Shown: piece after piece, positions 1 to 5,254 of the stretch | Layout of the letters: every line of letters begins with the position of its first letter | Numbering within the stretch: position 1 is the stretch's first letter | NCBI GenBank assembly: GCA_009885415.1 | Contig: VFKU01000529.1 | Span: 1-5,716 of the forward strand | Source of the DNA: Rhodothermota bacterium | GTDB lineage: Bacteria > Hydrogenedentota > Hydrogenedentia > Hydrogenedentales > GCA-2746185 | Length of the DNA stretch: 5,716 nt | Direction: 5' to 3' | Notes under the pieces: model-generated | What the model was told of the DNA's origin: nothing | What the model saw: the letters and a program-made list of their open reading frames with translations, nothing else | The model's database searches: none | Translations under genes and position numbers: made by a program

Positions 1-1114
1 CTTGGTATTTGCGGTAGAGGCCGCGGAACTGGTGGTAGGTGAGTTGCAGGTGGTCGGCGGCTTTTTTCTGGTTGTATTTGGCACGTTCGAGTGCGAGACG
101 GAGCAGGCCGAGTTCGAGGTCGCGGACGCAGTCGTTGAAGGGGCGGGAGAGATCGAAGCGGGCAGCAGCGCTGCCTTGGGCGCTCGCGGAGGATGGGTTG
201 GCTGAGCGGCCGGAGCTGAATCCCGCGCCGGACGCGGTTTCGTCCGTGGCATCGCCGGAAACGCTGAATCCCGACGCGCCCACGCGATCGGCGGGAAGCT
301 GGCCGGCGAACTGCGCGAAGGGATCGAAGATGAGGTCTTCGGGACCGAGTTGCATGTCGTTCGAACGATAGACGGCACGCTCGATCACGTTCTTGAGCTC
401 GCGGACATTGCCGGGCCAAGGGAACGCGAGCATCATTTGCATCGCGTCGTCGGTGATCTCCGGGACGCCCGCCCAGGCGAGTTCGTAAGCCATACGCGCG
501 GCGAAGTGATTCGCTAAGAGGCCGATGTCTTCCGGCCGCTCGCGCAGCGGCGGCAACACGAGCACATCGAAAGAAATGCGATCCAGCAAGTCGGGCATGA
601 ACTCGCCGCGCGCGGCTTTCGCGCGAAGATCGGCGTTCGTCGCGCCGACGATACGGACGTCGACGTTGATCGGTTGCGACGCGCCGACGCGCTCGAAGCT
701 GCCGTACTCGACCGCGCGCAGAATCTTTTCCTGCACCTGCATCGGGATGTTTCCGATTTCATCGAGGAAGAGCGTGCCGCCGTGTGCGGCCTCGAAGCGA
801 CCGCGGCGCCGGCCGGTCGCGCCGGTGAAGGCGCCCGCCTCGTGGCCGAAGAGTTCCGCTTCGATGAGCGTCGGCGCAAGCGCGGAACAATTCAGCGCGA
901 CGAAGGGACCTTCCCAACGCTTCGAGAGAAAGTGGACCCGACTCGCGGCGAGCTCTTTACCCGTGCCGCGTTCGCCGACCAGCAGGACGGGTCGATCCAC
1001 CTTGGCCACGCGCGACAGTCGTTCCTGGAAATCGAGGAAGGCGTCCGATTGCCCAAGCGCCTCCGAGTTGTCCCGACGATCACCGGATTCCTGGTTGGAG
1101 TTCTGGTTGCCCAT
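1..1114 (-). CDS. pspF: PspF, sigma-54-dependent transcriptional activator of the psp operon (C-terminal end at window edge)
   Basis: Bacterial enhancer-binding ATPase that remodels sigma-54 RNA polymerase at psp promoters and is held in check by PspA. Translating the minus strand from the ATG at 1114 gives 371 residues open to the window edge. There is no receiver domain; the AAA+ domain begins almost at once, as in E. coli PspF. Visible motifs are Walker A GERGTGKE (47-54), the sigma-54 contact loop GAFTGA (94-99), Walker B TLFLDE (114-119), DLLDR (175-179) and WPGNVRELKN (sensor II). A Ser/Gly/Ala-rich linker (about 268-322) leads to a Fis-type helix-turn-helix with NQKKAA and LTYHQFR, very close to the E. 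coli PspF C-terminus. The last residues read are RKYQ, so only one or a few codons are missing. An AAGGGG stretch (1127-1132) lies 12 nt before the start, a long spacing. The gene is divergent from the psp operon, as in enterobacteria. Odd: Met173 replaces the first of the two usual conserved arginines, and the linker is long. Confidence 0.95.
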   Translation of the reverse strand, partial: MGNQNSNQESGDRRDNSEALGQSDAFLDFQERLSRVAKVDRPVLLVGERGTGKELAASRVHFLSKRWEGPFVALNCSALAPTLIEAELFGHEAGAFTGATGRRRGRFEAAHGGTLFLDEIGNIPMQVQEKILRAVEYGSFERVGASQPINVDVRIVGATNADLRAKAARGEFMPDLLDRISFDVLVLPPLRERPEDIGLLANHFAARMAYELAWAGVPEITDDAMQMMLAFPWPGNVRELKNVIERAVYRSNDMQLGPEDLIFDPFAQFAGQLPADRVGASGFSVSGDATDETASGAGFSSGRSANPSSASAQGSAAARFDLSRPFNDCVRDLELGLLRLALERAKYNQKKAADHLQLTYHQFRGLYRKYQ

Positions 1115-1144
1115 TGGTGAATTTGACCCCTTCTTAGCGGAATC

Positions 1145-1156
1145 CACTATATAGTG
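1145..1156. promoter_or_regulatory. 12-bp perfect palindrome, candidate PspF enhancer/autoregulatory site
   Basis: CACTATATAGTG is a perfect palindrome. It covers the proposed pspF -10 element and is centred about 110 bp upstream of the predicted psp operon start. That distance is typical of PspF enhancer sites in E. coli, where the same sites overlap the pspF promoter and let PspF repress itself. Assignment to PspF is inferred from position and symmetry. The symmetry could come only from an AT-rich -10 box. Confidence 0.35.
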
Positions 1157-1174
1157 AGTAGGACTGCCAGTAAA
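1146..1174 (-). promoter_or_regulatory. Putative sigma-70-type promoter of pspF
   Basis: Read on the minus strand, TTTACT (1174-1169, 4 of 6 to the -35 consensus) and TATAGT (1151-1146, 5 of 6 to the -10 consensus) are separated by exactly 17 bp. This predicts a start near 1139 and a leader of about 25 nt before the pspF ATG. A constitutive sigma-70 promoter for pspF fits what is known in E. coli. The call rests only on motif matches in one of the few AT-rich patches of the window. Confidence 0.5.
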
Positions 1175-1234
1175 GACTCGTGGTTTATATGCTGTAACTC
1201 ATTTAATATGAACTGCTTAGCGTCTGGCACGCCT

Positions 1235-1250
1235 TGGCACTCCGGTTGCG
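1235..1250 (+). promoter_or_regulatory. Sigma-54 (-24/-12) promoter of the psp operon
   Basis: TGGCAC, five bases, then TTGCG matches the sigma-54 consensus TGGCAC-N5-TTGCW except at the last base. The invariant GG (1236-1237) and GC (1248-1249) have the correct spacing. The predicted start is near 1260, about 26 nt before the first start codon. A second TGGCAC sits exactly 10 bp upstream (1225-1230) but has no correctly placed GC. The AT-rich stretch 1181-1216 between the possible enhancer and the promoter contains TAACTCATTTAAT (1195-1207), a weak match to an IHF site. Divergent pspF and a downstream pspA make sigma-54 control very likely. Confidence 0.88.
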
Positions 1251-1286
1251 TTTTCCGCGCAGTTGAACGCTTCGAGGAGACGAACG

Positions 1287-1643
1287 ATGGGTGCTTACGC
1301 GTTGACGATGCCAGCCCAGGAGGAACGGCGCTTCGGCCGGGTCCCGATGGCGGGCAGCTTCGAGTGCGAATACGAAGACGGCGTGCAGGGCGAGGCCGCC
1401 TGGCGCAGCATCAGTCTGGAGGGCGCGTGCGTTCAGTTGGGGCGCTACCTTCGGCCCGGCCGGACGATGCACGTGAGCTACCACGGGTTGGATCTCGAAT
1501 TGCGCGTAGTGTGGTGCCGGCCGGCGGCGAGCGAAGAATGGTTCGTGGCGGGTGTACAGGTGATGAACGGCGGGCCGGAGTTGGCCCTGATGACGTTGAT
1601 GGCGCTGGTGCAGCGCTTGGCGGCGCAAGGCGCGCTAAGATAG
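1287..1643 (+). CDS. PilZ-domain protein, first gene of the psp operon
   Basis: Small cytosolic single-domain protein (118 aa) of the PilZ family, whose members often bind cyclic di-GMP. The family signature RxxxR is present as RRFGR (14-18). The second motif, usually [D/N]xSxxG, appears as SISLEG (41-46), so the first acidic or Asn position is Ser41. The rest has the PilZ beta-barrel pattern: a small-residue strand, 'LRPGR', then 'LRVVWCR' and a late 'AGVQV' strand. Start: ATG 1287 has GGAG (1276-1279) 7 nt upstream. An in-frame TTG at 1263 would lie almost on the predicted transcription start and is unlikely. pspA begins 36 nt after the stop, so the gene is the promoter-proximal member of the sigma-54 operon. 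A PilZ protein is not part of the classical Psp set. Its role, perhaps linking c-di-GMP to the membrane-stress response, is inference; Ser41 leaves ligand binding uncertain. Confidence 0.85.
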   Translation: MGAYALTMPAQEERRFGRVPMAGSFECEYEDGVQGEAAWRSISLEGACVQLGRYLRPGRTMHVSYHGLDLELRVVWCRPAASEEWFVAGVQVMNGGPELALMTLMALVQRLAAQGALR

Positions 1644-1679
1644 TAACTTAACGGGCGGCGACGCCTGGAGGAACGGACA

Positions 1680-2348
1680 ATGGGAATTTTCACGCGAGTG
1701 CGGGACATCATCAGCTCCAACCTCAATACGATGTTGGAAAAGGCGGAAGATCCCGAGAAGCTGATCAAGCTGATGATCCGCGAAATGGAAGACACGCTCA
1801 TCGAGGTCAAGGCCTCGTGCGCCGGGGCGATGGCGACGAAGAAGAAAATCCAGCGCGAACTCGACGAGGTGAAAGAGCGCGGCAACACGTGGAGCGAGAA
1901 GGCGCAGTTGGCGGTCGATCGCGGGCGCGACGATCTCGCGCGCGAGGCGCTGGTCGAGCGCAAGCGTTACGCCGAGCGCGCGGAGCAGTTGGAGAAGGAA
2001 CTCGGCCACTGCGACGACCTGGTCGGGCAGTACCAGAACGACATCAAGCAGCTCGAGGACAAACTGGCGAGCGCGCGCGAGAAGCAGCGCCTGCTGGTGC
2101 AGCGCGCGGTGCGTGCGCACCACAAGATGCAGACGCAGCAGGAAATCCGCCGGCTGGACACGGCCGACGCGATGTCGCGCTTCGACAGTTTCGAGGAGCG
2201 CATCGAGCGGATGGAGGCCGACGCCGAGTTGGTGAATTTCGGCCGCAAGCCGACGCTCGAGGACGAGTTCCGCAAGCTGGAAGGCCACGAGGACATCGAC
2301 AAGGAACTGGATGAACTGAAGAAAAAGCGCCAGGGCGGCGGCCGCTAA
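1680..2348 (+). CDS. pspA: PspA, phage shock protein A (ESCRT-III/Vipp1 family)
   Basis: Peripheral inner-membrane protein that inhibits PspF in unstressed cells and, when released, assembles into oligomers that stabilise damaged membrane. The 222 residues equal the length of E. coli PspA and align along the whole chain. The N-terminal amphipathic helix begins MGIFTRVRDII, followed by the family signature LEKAEDPEKLIKLMIREMED (about 19-38). A long charged coiled coil fills about 40-150, then 'DAMSRFDSFEERIERMEAEA'-like sequence (here EADAEL) and a short C-terminal helix ending in Lys/Arg and glycines. The ATG is set by the conserved MGIF start and by GGAGG (1667-1671) 8 nt upstream. It follows the PilZ gene by 36 nt and is separated from the next gene by 78 nt holding two hairpins. 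Nothing appears truncated. Confidence 0.97.
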   Translation: MGIFTRVRDIISSNLNTMLEKAEDPEKLIKLMIREMEDTLIEVKASCAGAMATKKKIQRELDEVKERGNTWSEKAQLAVDRGRDDLAREALVERKRYAERAEQLEKELGHCDDLVGQYQNDIKQLEDKLASAREKQRLLVQRAVRAHHKMQTQQEIRRLDTADAMSRFDSFEERIERMEADAELVNFGRKPTLEDEFRKLEGHEDIDKELDELKKKRQGGGR

Positions 2349-2357
2349 GGCTGGGCC

Positions 2358-2382
2358 GCCCTGGGCCATATTTGGCCTGGGC
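2358..2382 (+). other. RNA stem-loop in the pspA-pspB gap
   Basis: GGCCA (2364-2368) pairs with TGGCC (2373-2377) around a TATT loop. The stem is extended by GCCC (2358-2361) with GGGC (2379-2382) across a small TG/T internal loop. No U-run follows, so it is not a classical terminator. Its place just after pspA suggests it may protect the pspA transcript 3' end or partly attenuate transcription into the membrane-protein genes. Function is inferred. Confidence 0.45.
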
Positions 2383-2392
2383 GTTGGGATGG

Positions 2393-2409
2393 GCGCGCGT
2401 GACGCGCGC
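2393..2409 (+). other. GC-only hairpin before the first PspB-like gene
   Basis: GCGCGCG (2393-2399) and CGCGCGC (2403-2409) form a perfect 7-bp stem with a TGA loop. It ends 7 nt before the ribosome-binding GGAG (2416-2419) of the next gene. It is the second of two stem-loops in the same 78-nt gap. An alternating GC run can pair by chance in GC-rich DNA, so a regulatory role is only a possibility. Confidence 0.4.
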
Positions 2410-2426
2410 AGATGCGGAGAGCGGGT

Positions 2427-2651
2427 ATGAGCGGCAGTCACATCATGATCATGGTGAGCGTACTCACGATTTGCGCGACGATAGTGTCGTTGCGGTTTCT
2501 CGGATCGAAGTATAAGCACCGCGATCGCGAAGAGAGCCCGGACATCGAGACGATGCAGGAAATGAACCGCGGCTTACAGCGAATGGATGAGCGGATCGAA
2601 GCGCTCGAGACCCTGCTGATGGATTCTCAGAAGCGCAAGCAAGCGAAGTAG
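2427..2651 (+). CDS. pspB: PspB-like membrane protein, copy 1
   Basis: Small inner-membrane protein of 74 residues, the same length as E. coli PspB, with the same layout: a short N-terminal end, one membrane helix (about 6-25), then a charged cytosolic coiled coil. The coiled coil carries RIEALETLL (56-64), matching the PspB hallmark RIQALESIL. In known systems PspB works with PspC to sense membrane damage and draw PspA away from PspF. Start: ATG 2427 has GGAG (2416-2419) 7 nt upstream; the in-frame ATG at 2412 lacks a comparable site and overlaps the approach to that GGAG. It is followed 24 nt later by a second gene of the same design, so it is uncertain which copy acts as the classical PspB. 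The C-terminus is Lys-rich (KRKQAK). Confidence 0.8.
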   Translation: MSGSHIMIMVSVLTICATIVSLRFLGSKYKHRDREESPDIETMQEMNRGLQRMDERIEALETLLMDSQKRKQAK

Positions 2652-2675
2652 GAATTTGAATAGGAGCGGCGGCCG

Positions 2676-2996
2676 ATGAATCCCCAAGTGAACGTGTACG
2701 CGGACGTCCCGTGGCACGACTTCATCAGCAGCTTGCCGATCGTGCCGCTCACGGCGATCAGCCTCGGCTTCGTCCTGTTGTTCTTCGTGGCGATGGGCGG
2801 ATTGGCCGTGGCCTTCGTGAAGGCCGTGCGCGGCGGCGGTTCGACGCGGAAAGTCCGCCAGATGGAAGCGCAGGAGGCCAAGGCCTTCCACGAGTTGCAG
2901 CGCGGGTTCACGCGGATGATGGAGCGGCTCGAGTCGCTCGAGACAATATACATGGGCCGGTCGCAGAGCGAGTTGGTTGATCGCGAACGAGAATAG
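2676..2996 (+). CDS. PspB-like membrane/coiled-coil protein, copy 2
   Basis: A 106-residue protein with a longer N-terminal segment (1-22, with W13 and P12/P21/P24), one strongly hydrophobic helix (about 23-48), a basic glycine-containing turn (49-59) and a coiled coil (about 60-93). The coiled coil contains RLESLET (84-90) preceded by ELQRGFTRMM. This aligns without gaps with RIEALET in the first copy and RIESLET in the third, so the three genes look like paralogues. AGGAG (2662-2666) is 9 nt before the ATG. The short gaps on both sides place it in the psp operon. The likely role is a PspB-type membrane sensor or adaptor. This copy differs most from E. coli PspB because of its N-terminal extension. 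Confidence 0.75.
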   Translation: MNPQVNVYADVPWHDFISSLPIVPLTAISLGFVLLFFVAMGGLAVAFVKAVRGGGSTRKVRQMEAQEAKAFHELQRGFTRMMERLESLETIYMGRSQSELVDRERE

Positions 2997-3044
2997 ACTT
3001 GGGCGGCGCAGTTAGGCCGGAATCGAAGAGGACACGGGACGCAC

Positions 3045-3329
3045 ATGGATCACGAAACGGGCACGGCGCTGATAGTCCTGGTATCCGGCTTCACCGCCGT
3101 GATGATACTGGCGACGCTTGGATTCACCATCTACTTTGTCGTGCGGGCATTCCGAGGAAGCCCGATGCGGCGTGCGGAGAAGGTGGACGCGAACGACACC
3201 AAGATCATCCAAGAGATTTATCAGGGCCTGACGAAGATGGACAAGCGGATCGAGTCGCTGGAGACGTTGATCCTTGATGCGGACCGCGGCAAGCTCAAGC
3301 AATTCGATCGCGACCTGCAAAAAGAATAA
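3045..3329 (+). CDS. PspB-like membrane/coiled-coil protein, copy 3
   Basis: A 94-residue protein with a short acidic N-terminus, one membrane helix (about 8-33), a basic stretch (34-46) and a cytosolic coiled coil with the shared core GLTKMDKRIESLETL (61-75). That core is nearly identical in pattern to copies 1 and 2. A charged tail (78-94) extends beyond it. The ATG at 3045 is preceded by GAGGA (3028-3032) at a rather long spacing, so translation may be weaker or coupled to the upstream gene 48 nt away. pspC starts 18 nt after its stop. The PspB-family role is inferred from architecture and neighbours. Confidence 0.75.
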   Translation: MDHETGTALIVLVSGFTAVMILATLGFTIYFVVRAFRGSPMRRAEKVDANDTKIIQEIYQGLTKMDKRIESLETLILDADRGKLKQFDRDLQKE

Positions 3330-3347
3330 AGAGCGGGAGAGGGTGGT

Positions 3348-3962
3348 ATGAACGAGCATCGCGACAGAGAATTCGAAGAGTCGGTCGAGCGCCTGGGCCG
3401 GAACATCGAGCGCAAGGCCGAGGAATGGGGGCGGCACGTCGAGCGCAAGGCCGAGGATTTCGGCCGGCGGGTCGAGGAGAAGGCCGAGCGCTTCGCGAGC
3501 AAGTTTGAACGCAAGGCCGAACGGCGGGCACACCGGGACGAACGAAGGGCGGCACGCAGAGAGGGCAGAACGATGAGACGGCATGGGCGGAGTGGAGAAC
3601 GGCAGACGACGCTGTATCGGTCGCGGTCGGGCATGATTTGCGGCGTGTGCAAGGGCGTTGCAGACTACTACGGTTTCAATGTGTTCTGGACGCGCGTGCT
3701 GTTCGTCGTCGCAGCAACGTCGACCACGGTAACGCCGGCGGTCATCCTCTATATCGTCGCCGCGATGGTCATGAAGCCCGAGCCGGTGCTACCGCTCGAG
3801 ACCGAAGAAGACGAAGAGTTTTACCAGAGCTACTCCGGATCGCGCACGATGGCGCTGCACCGGCTCAAGCGAACGTATGACAATCTCAACCGGCGCATCC
3901 AGCGGCTGGAGAACACGGTCACCGCGCGCGACTTCGACTGGGACGAGCGCCTGAACCGGTAA
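3348..3962 (+). CDS. pspC: PspC-domain membrane protein with N-terminal 11-residue repeats
   Basis: Inner-membrane stress protein of 204 residues; classical PspC is about 120. The PspC domain spans about 87-143: LYRSRSGMICGVCKGVADYY (89-108) is the family signature, followed by a hydrophobic region (about 112-142) that forms the membrane segment. After an acidic patch (151-158), the C-terminal helix RRIQRLENTV (182-191) resembles both the E. coli PspC end and the PspB coiled coil. The new part is the N-terminus: five consecutive 11-residue units (8-62) rich in Glu, Arg and Lys, then a very basic stretch (59-85). Start ATG 3348 follows GGGAGAGGG (3335-3343). Met76 is in frame and would give a PspC of normal length, but the repeat shares the surrounding codon style, so the long form is preferred. 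The PspB and PspC partners are encoded immediately upstream. Confidence 0.92.
   Translation: MNEHRDREFEESVERLGRNIERKAEEWGRHVERKAEDFGRRVEEKAERFASKFERKAERRAHRDERRAARREGRTMRRHGRSGERQTTLYRSRSGMICGVCKGVADYYGFNVFWTRVLFVVAATSTTVTPAVILYIVAAMVMKPEPVLPLETEEDEEFYQSYSGSRTMALHRLKRTYDNLNRRIQRLENTVTARDFDWDERLNR
3369..3533 (+). repeat. Five tandem 33-nt/11-residue repeats inside pspC
   Basis: Units lie at 3369-3401, 3402-3434, 3435-3467, 3468-3500 and 3501-3533. The protein consensus is roughly x-hydrophobic-E-R-K-A-E-x-aromatic-G-R: for example NIERKAEEWGR, HVERKAEDFGR and RVEEKAERFAS. The first unit is the most diverged and the middle units share CGAG/CAAGGCCGAG blocks at DNA level. An 11-residue period fits hendecad coiled coils or amphipathic helices that lie on membranes. 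Confidence 0.85.
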
Positions 3963-4049
3963 TTTCGCGAGCGACCGAAGAAAACCCGAATCGATCTGCG
4001 CACGAAGTGTGTCTGGACGAAGGGATTGACGGACGTGGAGACGACGGCG

Positions 4050-4949
4050 ATGAAGACAAAGTCGAAACAGGGACGGTACGGCCTGGCGCTTGTGACGGCG
4101 GTAAGCGTCGTGGGAGTCGCGGGGCTGGCGCTGGTGATTACGCCCGGAGCGCAGCGCGCCGCGGGCCGCCACACGGGTGGAAATGTGGATCGCCTGGAAC
4201 TTGCGCTGTCCCCCGCGGCCGTCTTGCAAATACTGAATGTAAGCGGTGCCGTGGCCGTGAGCGCGTGGGACGGCGAGAAGGCATTGCTGACAATTACGCG
4301 CGACGTGGCGCGTCGCGGGAGCGCGACGGAATGGGCCCTTAGTTGGCTGGGGAGCGATCGCGCGGAAGACGATTCCGGTACCGGGCCGAGCATTCGCACG
4401 AATGCGCGCGGCGTGCAAGTGTCTACGCTGGGCCTCGGCGGGACCGGCGGCGCGGCGGTGAACTACACTATCGACGTGAAGCTCCCGCGCGGCCACGGGC
4501 TCGAGGCCTCGAACGGGAACGGGCCGATTACCGTTGCGGGCGTGGAGGGCGACGTGACGGCGGATTCGGAGAATGGCGACGTGCGCTGCGAGGCGATTAC
4601 CGGTCATGTCTCCGCTCGCGTGCGTAATGGAAACGTCATGTGCCGCTACGTGTCGGGCGCGATCGAGATCGACGCCGTCAACGGTACGGTCGAGGTCGAG
4701 CGCGAGGGTGCCGGCGTCGGCTCGCCCGTGCGCGTGTGGACCACGAACGGGCCGATTAAGTTTCGAAGCGGGAGCACCACGATGAGTCTTCACGCTCAGA
4801 CCGAGAATGGCCGCGTGACCGGCGGAGCGGAAGGGCCGGGCGCGGACCGCGTCCAGACCCTGCACACGCTGGATCTGCACGGCGGCGAGGGCAACGCGGA
4901 GGTCGAACTTCATGCGCTCAATGGCAATATTTACGTGGACGGGATCTAA
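4050..4949 (+). CDS. DUF4097 (Toast-rack/putative adhesin) protein with N-terminal signal or anchor
   Basis: A 299-residue protein. Lys/Arg residues (2-9) precede a hydrophobic stretch (about 10-31) that looks like a signal peptide or signal anchor; no lipobox is visible. The rest is beta-rich and solenoid-like. NG-x-[V/I] turns recur at residues 157, 175, 193, 211, 233, 253 and 291, with intervals of 18, 18, 18, 22, 20 and 38, as in DUF4097 proteins. To my knowledge this domain recurs beside or fused to PspC in Gram-positive stress systems, so its place here agrees with a Psp-linked envelope role. No enzyme motif is seen. Start ATG 4050 has GGAG (4037-4040) 9 nt upstream; an in-frame TTG at 4026 is less likely. 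It begins 87 nt after pspC. Cys180 and Cys198 hold the same place in adjacent rungs. Confidence 0.82.
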   Translation: MKTKSKQGRYGLALVTAVSVVGVAGLALVITPGAQRAAGRHTGGNVDRLELALSPAAVLQILNVSGAVAVSAWDGEKALLTITRDVARRGSATEWALSWLGSDRAEDDSGTGPSIRTNARGVQVSTLGLGGTGGAAVNYTIDVKLPRGHGLEASNGNGPITVAGVEGDVTADSENGDVRCEAITGHVSARVRNGNVMCRYVSGAIEIDAVNGTVEVEREGAGVGSPVRVWTTNGPIKFRSGSTTMSLHAQTENGRVTGGAEGPGADRVQTLHTLDLHGGEGNAEVELHALNGNIYVDGI

Positions 4950-4950
4950 G

Positions 4951-5208
4951 GTGGCCGCGCGACCTTCAGCGATCGAGCCCAAGCGCCGGGGCGGGCGCGT
5001 GCTGCGGTATGTCTTGCTCACGCCCATCCGGCTTGGCTGGTGGATGGCGTCGAAGATCGAGCGTTCCACTGGGATTCTTTTCACGCTGCTGATCGGCGCG
5101 GCGCTGCTCGTGGGCGGATTTTTCTTGTGCTCGACCTTCATCGGAATGATTCTCGGAATCCCGATGATCGTCGCAGGAGGGTTTCTCGCGCTTCGCGCGC
5201 TCTATTGA
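4951..5208 (+). CDS. Small two-helix membrane protein, last gene of the psp operon
   Basis: Family not recognised. From GTG 4951 it has 85 residues: a basic N-terminal part (R4, K11-R13, R16, R19), a segment with TPIRLGWWMASKIERS (24-39) that may lie on the membrane, and two hydrophobic helices (about 41-60 and 63-81) joined by a very short turn, ending ALRALY. The GTG is one base after the stop of the previous gene, suggesting coupled translation. An alternative ATG at 4912 has a good GGAGGT (4898-4903) 8 nt upstream and would add 13 residues while overlapping the previous gene. Those added codons (TCA, ATA, TTT, TCT) lack the G/C third bases of the rest, so the GTG is preferred. It resembles PspD only in being small, membrane-associated and at the operon end; I see no convincing sequence match. 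Confidence 0.65.
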   Translation: MAARPSAIEPKRRGGRVLRYVLLTPIRLGWWMASKIERSTGILFTLLIGAALLVGGFFLCSTFIGMILGIPMIVAGGFLALRALY

Positions 5209-5254
5209 CGAATCGACAAGCTTCGGTCGCGCGTCATGCCCCGCGTGACCTCTC

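Noticed and set aside
525..1154. Long open frames on the + strand opposite pspF
   Set aside because: They are antisense shadows of the high-GC pspF frame; the translations are Arg/Ser-rich with no domain, while the minus strand gives a full AAA+ protein.
1263..1286. TTG 1263 as start of the PilZ gene
   Set aside because: It lies about 3 nt from the predicted transcription start with no room for a ribosome-binding site; ATG 1287 has GGAG at 7 nt.
1635..2519. 294-codon open frame on the minus strand across pspA
   Set aside because: It runs opposite pspA, which matches its family over its full 222 residues; the minus translation is a composition artefact.
3369..3533. CRISPR-like array from the 33-nt repeats
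   Set aside because: The units are directly adjacent without spacers, keep the reading frame and vary at the codon level, so they are a protein repeat.
3789..5141. 450-codon open frame on the minus strand across pspC, the DUF4097 gene and the last gene
   Set aside because: It crosses three supported + strand genes and has no recognisable domain; its His/Arg/Ala-rich makeup is typical of antisense GC-rich frames.
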